8,340 nt of DNA from Afipia sp. GTDB taxonomy: Bacteria; Pseudomonadota; Alphaproteobacteria; Rhizobiales; Xanthobacteraceae. The stretch lies in NCBI GenBank assembly GCA_026400415.1, contig JAPLPA010000102.1, positions 1 through 8,340 of the forward strand. Direction: 5' to 3'. Below, piece by piece: positions 6,633-8,340 of this stretch (positions are counted from its first letter, which is position 1; the number at the start of each line of letters is the position of its first letter). A program made the translations under genes and the position numbers. The notes beneath the pieces are model-generated. The model did no database searches. It saw only the letters and a program-made list of their open reading frames with translations, and was not told the DNA's origin.

Positions 6633-6660
6633 AGAATAATTCTCGTTCGTGAACTTTCAA
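6633..6660 (-). promoter_or_regulatory. Candidate operon promoter with two small palindromes
   Basis: On the minus strand TTGAAA (6655-6660) and TATTCT (6633-6638) are separated by 16 bases, a fair but not strong match to sigma-70 -35 and -10 boxes. Transcription would start near 6626, giving a leader of about 50-70 bases before the small gene. Two inverted repeats coincide with it: GTTC-GT-GAAC at 6645-6654, filling the spacer, and AGAAT-A-ATTCT at 6633-6643, covering the -10 box. They could be operators. This is one of several possible promoters in the stretch. Confidence 0.28.
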
Positions 6661-6674
6661 CACAAGAGTTCTTC

Positions 6675-6851
6675 ATGTGCCGCCGCAACAATCAACTTAC
6701 TGAGCAGGAATTCGAAGCCTGTCGCTCTCATATTGTATCTAACATTGGCGAGATCGTTCCTGATCTCAATTTGAAGCGCACCTCAACAATTCTTTTTATA
6801 ATCTTTTTGGGTACGTTCCTCGCCGCCATTTCAATACTCGCTGCTCCCTAG
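6675..6851 (+). CDS. Candidate small membrane-anchored protein (58 aa), divergent from the operon
   Basis: The frame runs from an ATG at 6675 to a TAG at 6849-6851. The N-terminal half is polar (MCRRNNQLTEQEFEAC) with a possible short amphipathic helix. Residues 38-56 are strongly hydrophobic (STILFIIFLGTFLAAISIL), which is long enough to cross the membrane once and would leave a tail-anchored protein. Two cysteines, C2 and C16, are present. The upstream AAGAG is a weak ribosome-binding site. It is transcribed away from the operon and shares its upstream region. I recognise no family. It could also be chance, but the composition looks natural. Confidence 0.35.
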   Translation: MCRRNNQLTEQEFEACRSHIVSNIGEIVPDLNLKRTSTILFIIFLGTFLAAISILAAP

Positions 6852-7036
6852 AAAAATCTAGAAGATTGGCGAGTTCAGAATTTGCGATCTACCATTCTCT
6901 AATCGTTCATTCGGCCAACAAAAATTAGTACCGAATTAAATCCCAACATAGCGCGTTAGCTAAAAGCCACGACTATTCACGAAAACTTTTCAGATCGCCC
7001 GGATACCTGCCCAAAAATGACTCGAAGCGATTTCCG

Positions 7037-7306
7037 GTGTCGGAGGAAGCGGCCGAGAAGCCCGCTCTATCCTTGCGTACCCTCCGTCGCCGGCTGGCAG
7101 GGAGAGACCTTTCATATCAGGAAATTCTCGACAAGATGCGTCGCACGGTCGCGATCGAATTTCTAAAGAATACTGATTTGCAGATCGGCCAAGTGATCAA
7201 ACCTCAGGGATGCCTCTGCAACATCGTTAGAATTCTTCTTCATTTGTCAAAGAGTGCAGCGCTCCACATTCTATCCTTTCGATGGCTGTTTAACGCGAGG
7301 AGTTAG
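7037..7306 (+). pseudogene. Decayed C-terminal fragment of an AraC-family transcription regulator
   Basis: The 89-codon frame from GTG 7037 contains a clear AraC-type DNA-binding stretch: LSLRTLRRRLAGRDLSYQE at 11-29, then VRR-like MRRTVAIEFL and TDLQIGQV near 46-53. This matches the first helix-turn-helix and linker of OruR/ArgR-like AraC regulators. After residue 53 the resemblance ends. The +1 frame then reads LRDASATSLEFF, which resembles the second recognition helix, so a frameshift near 7195-7205 is likely. The N-terminal effector domain of about 200 residues is absent. The frame is open upstream only to 6929, and nothing like that domain is visible before it. It points away from the importer operon, as a divergent regulator gene would, so it may be the remnant of that operon's former regulator. 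Confidence 0.6.
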
Positions 7307-7439
7307 AACGCAATTCGTCCACTCGACGCCTGCTCTGTCCAGCTCACGCATGCAAACCGTCAACAAAATCGTAACAACTCCGCCTTGAAGCATTTCGCTT
7401 TCTTGACTTTGAAATTACCCCGTCGCTAACTAACCGACA

Positions 7440-7460
7440 GTCAAATACATTTGACAAATG
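7440..7460. repeat. Overlapping inverted repeats in the gap after livF
   Basis: GTCAAAT-AC-ATTTGAC (7440-7455) is a perfect 7-base inverted repeat. It overlaps a second one, CATTTG-A-CAAATG (7448-7460). A further palindrome, GTAGATCTAC, is at 7493-7502. All lie in the 206-base gap between the AraC remnant and the 3' end of livF, where I see no gene. No T-run follows on the minus strand, so these do not form a standard terminator. A regulator-binding site is possible but unproven. Confidence 0.35.
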
Positions 7461-7512
7461 ACAAGACCCGATTGGTGAAGATTCTGCTCCGTGTAGATCT
7501 ACTTAAAGGTCT

Positions 7513-8256
7513 TCATTGAACGGAAACCGGTTTTTCATTTTTCGCGCGACCAAGATACGTTTCTTGTATTCGAGGATTGACGGCGAGTTCAGACGCAGCA
7601 CCTTCTAAAACAACGTTCCCTGTTTCAAGGACGTAACCATATGATGCGACTTTGAGTGCCGCCCTGGCGTTTTGCTCGACCAAAAGTATGGAGACGCCCG
7701 ACTCTTTCAGTCCCACGATGATTTCAAAGATTTCGCGGACGATTCGTGGGGCAAGTCCAAGACTCGGTTCATCCAGCAGCAATAGTCTCGGCTGCGACAT
7801 CAGGGCGCGACCAAGCGCTAGCATTTGCTGTTCGCCGCCTGACAGTGTCGCCGCGACCTGACTCTTCCTTTCGCGCAACCGTGGAAATTTCGAGTAGACC
7901 TGTTCGAGCGCTTTGCCGATCCCTTCGCCGCGACGTGAAGGCACGAATGCGCCCAACACTAAGTTGTCAACGACAGTCATGGATGGGAAGAGTTCGCGTT
8001 TCTCCGGAACTAGACAAATGCCTTTCTCAACCCGCCGTTCGGTCTCTGTTGCGTCGATACGACTTCCTTGAAAATATATCTTTCCAACGCTTGCCTGCAA
8101 TCCAGCAATCGCATTCAACAACGTTGATTTACCGGCTCCATTTGGTCCAATGACTGTTACGATCTGCCCTTCTCCCACCGTTAAAGTCGGCCGATGCAGA
8201 GCTTCGACCTGCCCGTAGGAAACCGATAGTGCTTCAATTTCTAGAAGAGTGCTCAT
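7513..8256 (-). CDS. livF: Branched-chain amino-acid ABC transporter ATP-binding protein LivF
   Basis: This 247-residue ATPase is one of the two nucleotide-binding subunits of a Liv/HAAT importer, which takes up leucine, isoleucine and valine or related compounds. Walker A is GPNGAGKST at 37-45. The LivF-specific segment LVPEKRELFPSMTVVDNL spans 82-99. The signature is LSGGEQQ at 138-144, Walker B LLLLDEP at 158-164, and LLVEQNA at 191-197 has Gln in place of the usual switch His, as is normal for LivF. The length is slightly above the usual 235-240 because of a short polar tail. The ATG at 8256 overlaps the livG stop by 3 bases (ATGA). It is the last gene of its operon here. Many alphaproteobacterial HAAT systems carry aromatic acids, amides or urea instead, so the substrate is open. 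Confidence 0.9.
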   Translation of the reverse strand: MSTLLEIEALSVSYGQVEALHRPTLTVGEGQIVTVIGPNGAGKSTLLNAIAGLQASVGKIYFQGSRIDATETERRVEKGICLVPEKRELFPSMTVVDNLVLGAFVPSRRGEGIGKALEQVYSKFPRLRERKSQVAATLSGGEQQMLALGRALMSQPRLLLLDEPSLGLAPRIVREIFEIIVGLKESGVSILLVEQNARAALKVASYGYVLETGNVVLEGAASELAVNPRIQETYLGRAKNEKPVSVQ

Positions 8257-8340
8257 TCTATTCCACCAAGATAAGCCTCTAAGACTTTCGGATCAGATTG
8301 GATCGCCTCTGGATTTCCCTCTGCAATTTTCTGGCCAAAA
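8253..8340 (-). CDS. livG: Partial LivG, C-terminal 28 residues (branched-chain amino-acid ABC ATPase)
   Basis: The 3' end of a gene runs in from beyond the window. Its 28 visible residues read FGQKIAEGNPEAIQSDPKV and then end in EAYLGGIE before a TGA at 8255-8253. This is the typical LivG tail: a glycine-rich turn, then 'eG.P..i..dp.VleAYLG'. The stop overlaps the livF start, which matches the usual livG-livF order. Too little is present to judge the rest of the protein. Confidence 0.8.
   Translation of the reverse strand, partial: FGQKIAEGNPEAIQSDPKVLEAYLGGIE

Noticed and set aside
6263..6691. Minus-strand 142-codon frame as a complete gene
   Set aside because: Its last 98 bases overlap PanB-like B, and beyond about 6560 the product becomes Arg/Lys-rich and unnatural. 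Only its segment between 6628 and about 6565 looks coding-like, which is discussed under the small gene.
6855..6867. AATCT-AGA-AGATT as a terminator after the 58-codon ORF
   Set aside because: The stem is only 5 mostly A/T pairs with a 3-base loop and has no following T-run.
7451..7456. TTGACA as a promoter -35 box on the plus strand
   Set aside because: No acceptable -10 box lies 15-19 bases downstream, and the only plus-strand gene nearby lies upstream of it.

Overview
The window looks like a bacterial chromosome segment, most probably from a proteobacterium. The evidence is the gene families present: a NitT/TauT-type ABC importer, a Liv-type amino-acid importer and an AraC-family remnant. 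Base composition looks roughly balanced by eye. No marker here fixes the genus, so the taxonomy is inference.

Most of the window (positions 239 to about 6560) is one minus-strand gene cluster, read from high to low coordinates. Its order is: a candidate 65-residue small protein (6557-6360); a PanB-like TIM-barrel protein B (6360-5500); a Tat-type substrate-binding protein (5474-4167); permease 1 (4164-3394); permease 2 (3406-2642); the ATPase (2651-1863); a second PanB-like protein A (1861-998); and a TauE/SafE-family membrane exporter (961-239). Genes overlap or are separated by 1 to 36 bases, so this is almost certainly one operon. The importer belongs to the nitrate/sulfonate/taurine class. 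Unlike the usual Ssu or Tau layout it has two different permeases, and it is bracketed by two paralogous PanB-like enzymes. Both enzymes have lost the two metal-binding aspartates of true ketopantoate hydroxymethyltransferase. The simplest reading is a dedicated uptake and conversion system for an unidentified, probably anionic organic compound, with TauE exporting a product or by-product such as sulfite or an organic anion. The substrate cannot be read from the sequence.

The stretch 6361-7036 upstream of the operon holds the candidate small gene, a hairpin that would bury an AGGAGG ribosome-binding site, a weak promoter candidate with two small palindromes, and a divergent 58-codon candidate gene with one membrane segment. 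From 7037 to 7306 on the plus strand lies a decayed fragment of an AraC-family regulator, possibly a former regulator of the operon.

The right end (7513-8340) belongs to a different minus-strand operon: complete livF and the last 28 codons of livG, the ATPases of a branched-chain amino-acid (HAAT family) importer. The left end (1-238) holds only a weak small-ORF candidate and a 14-base perfect palindrome.
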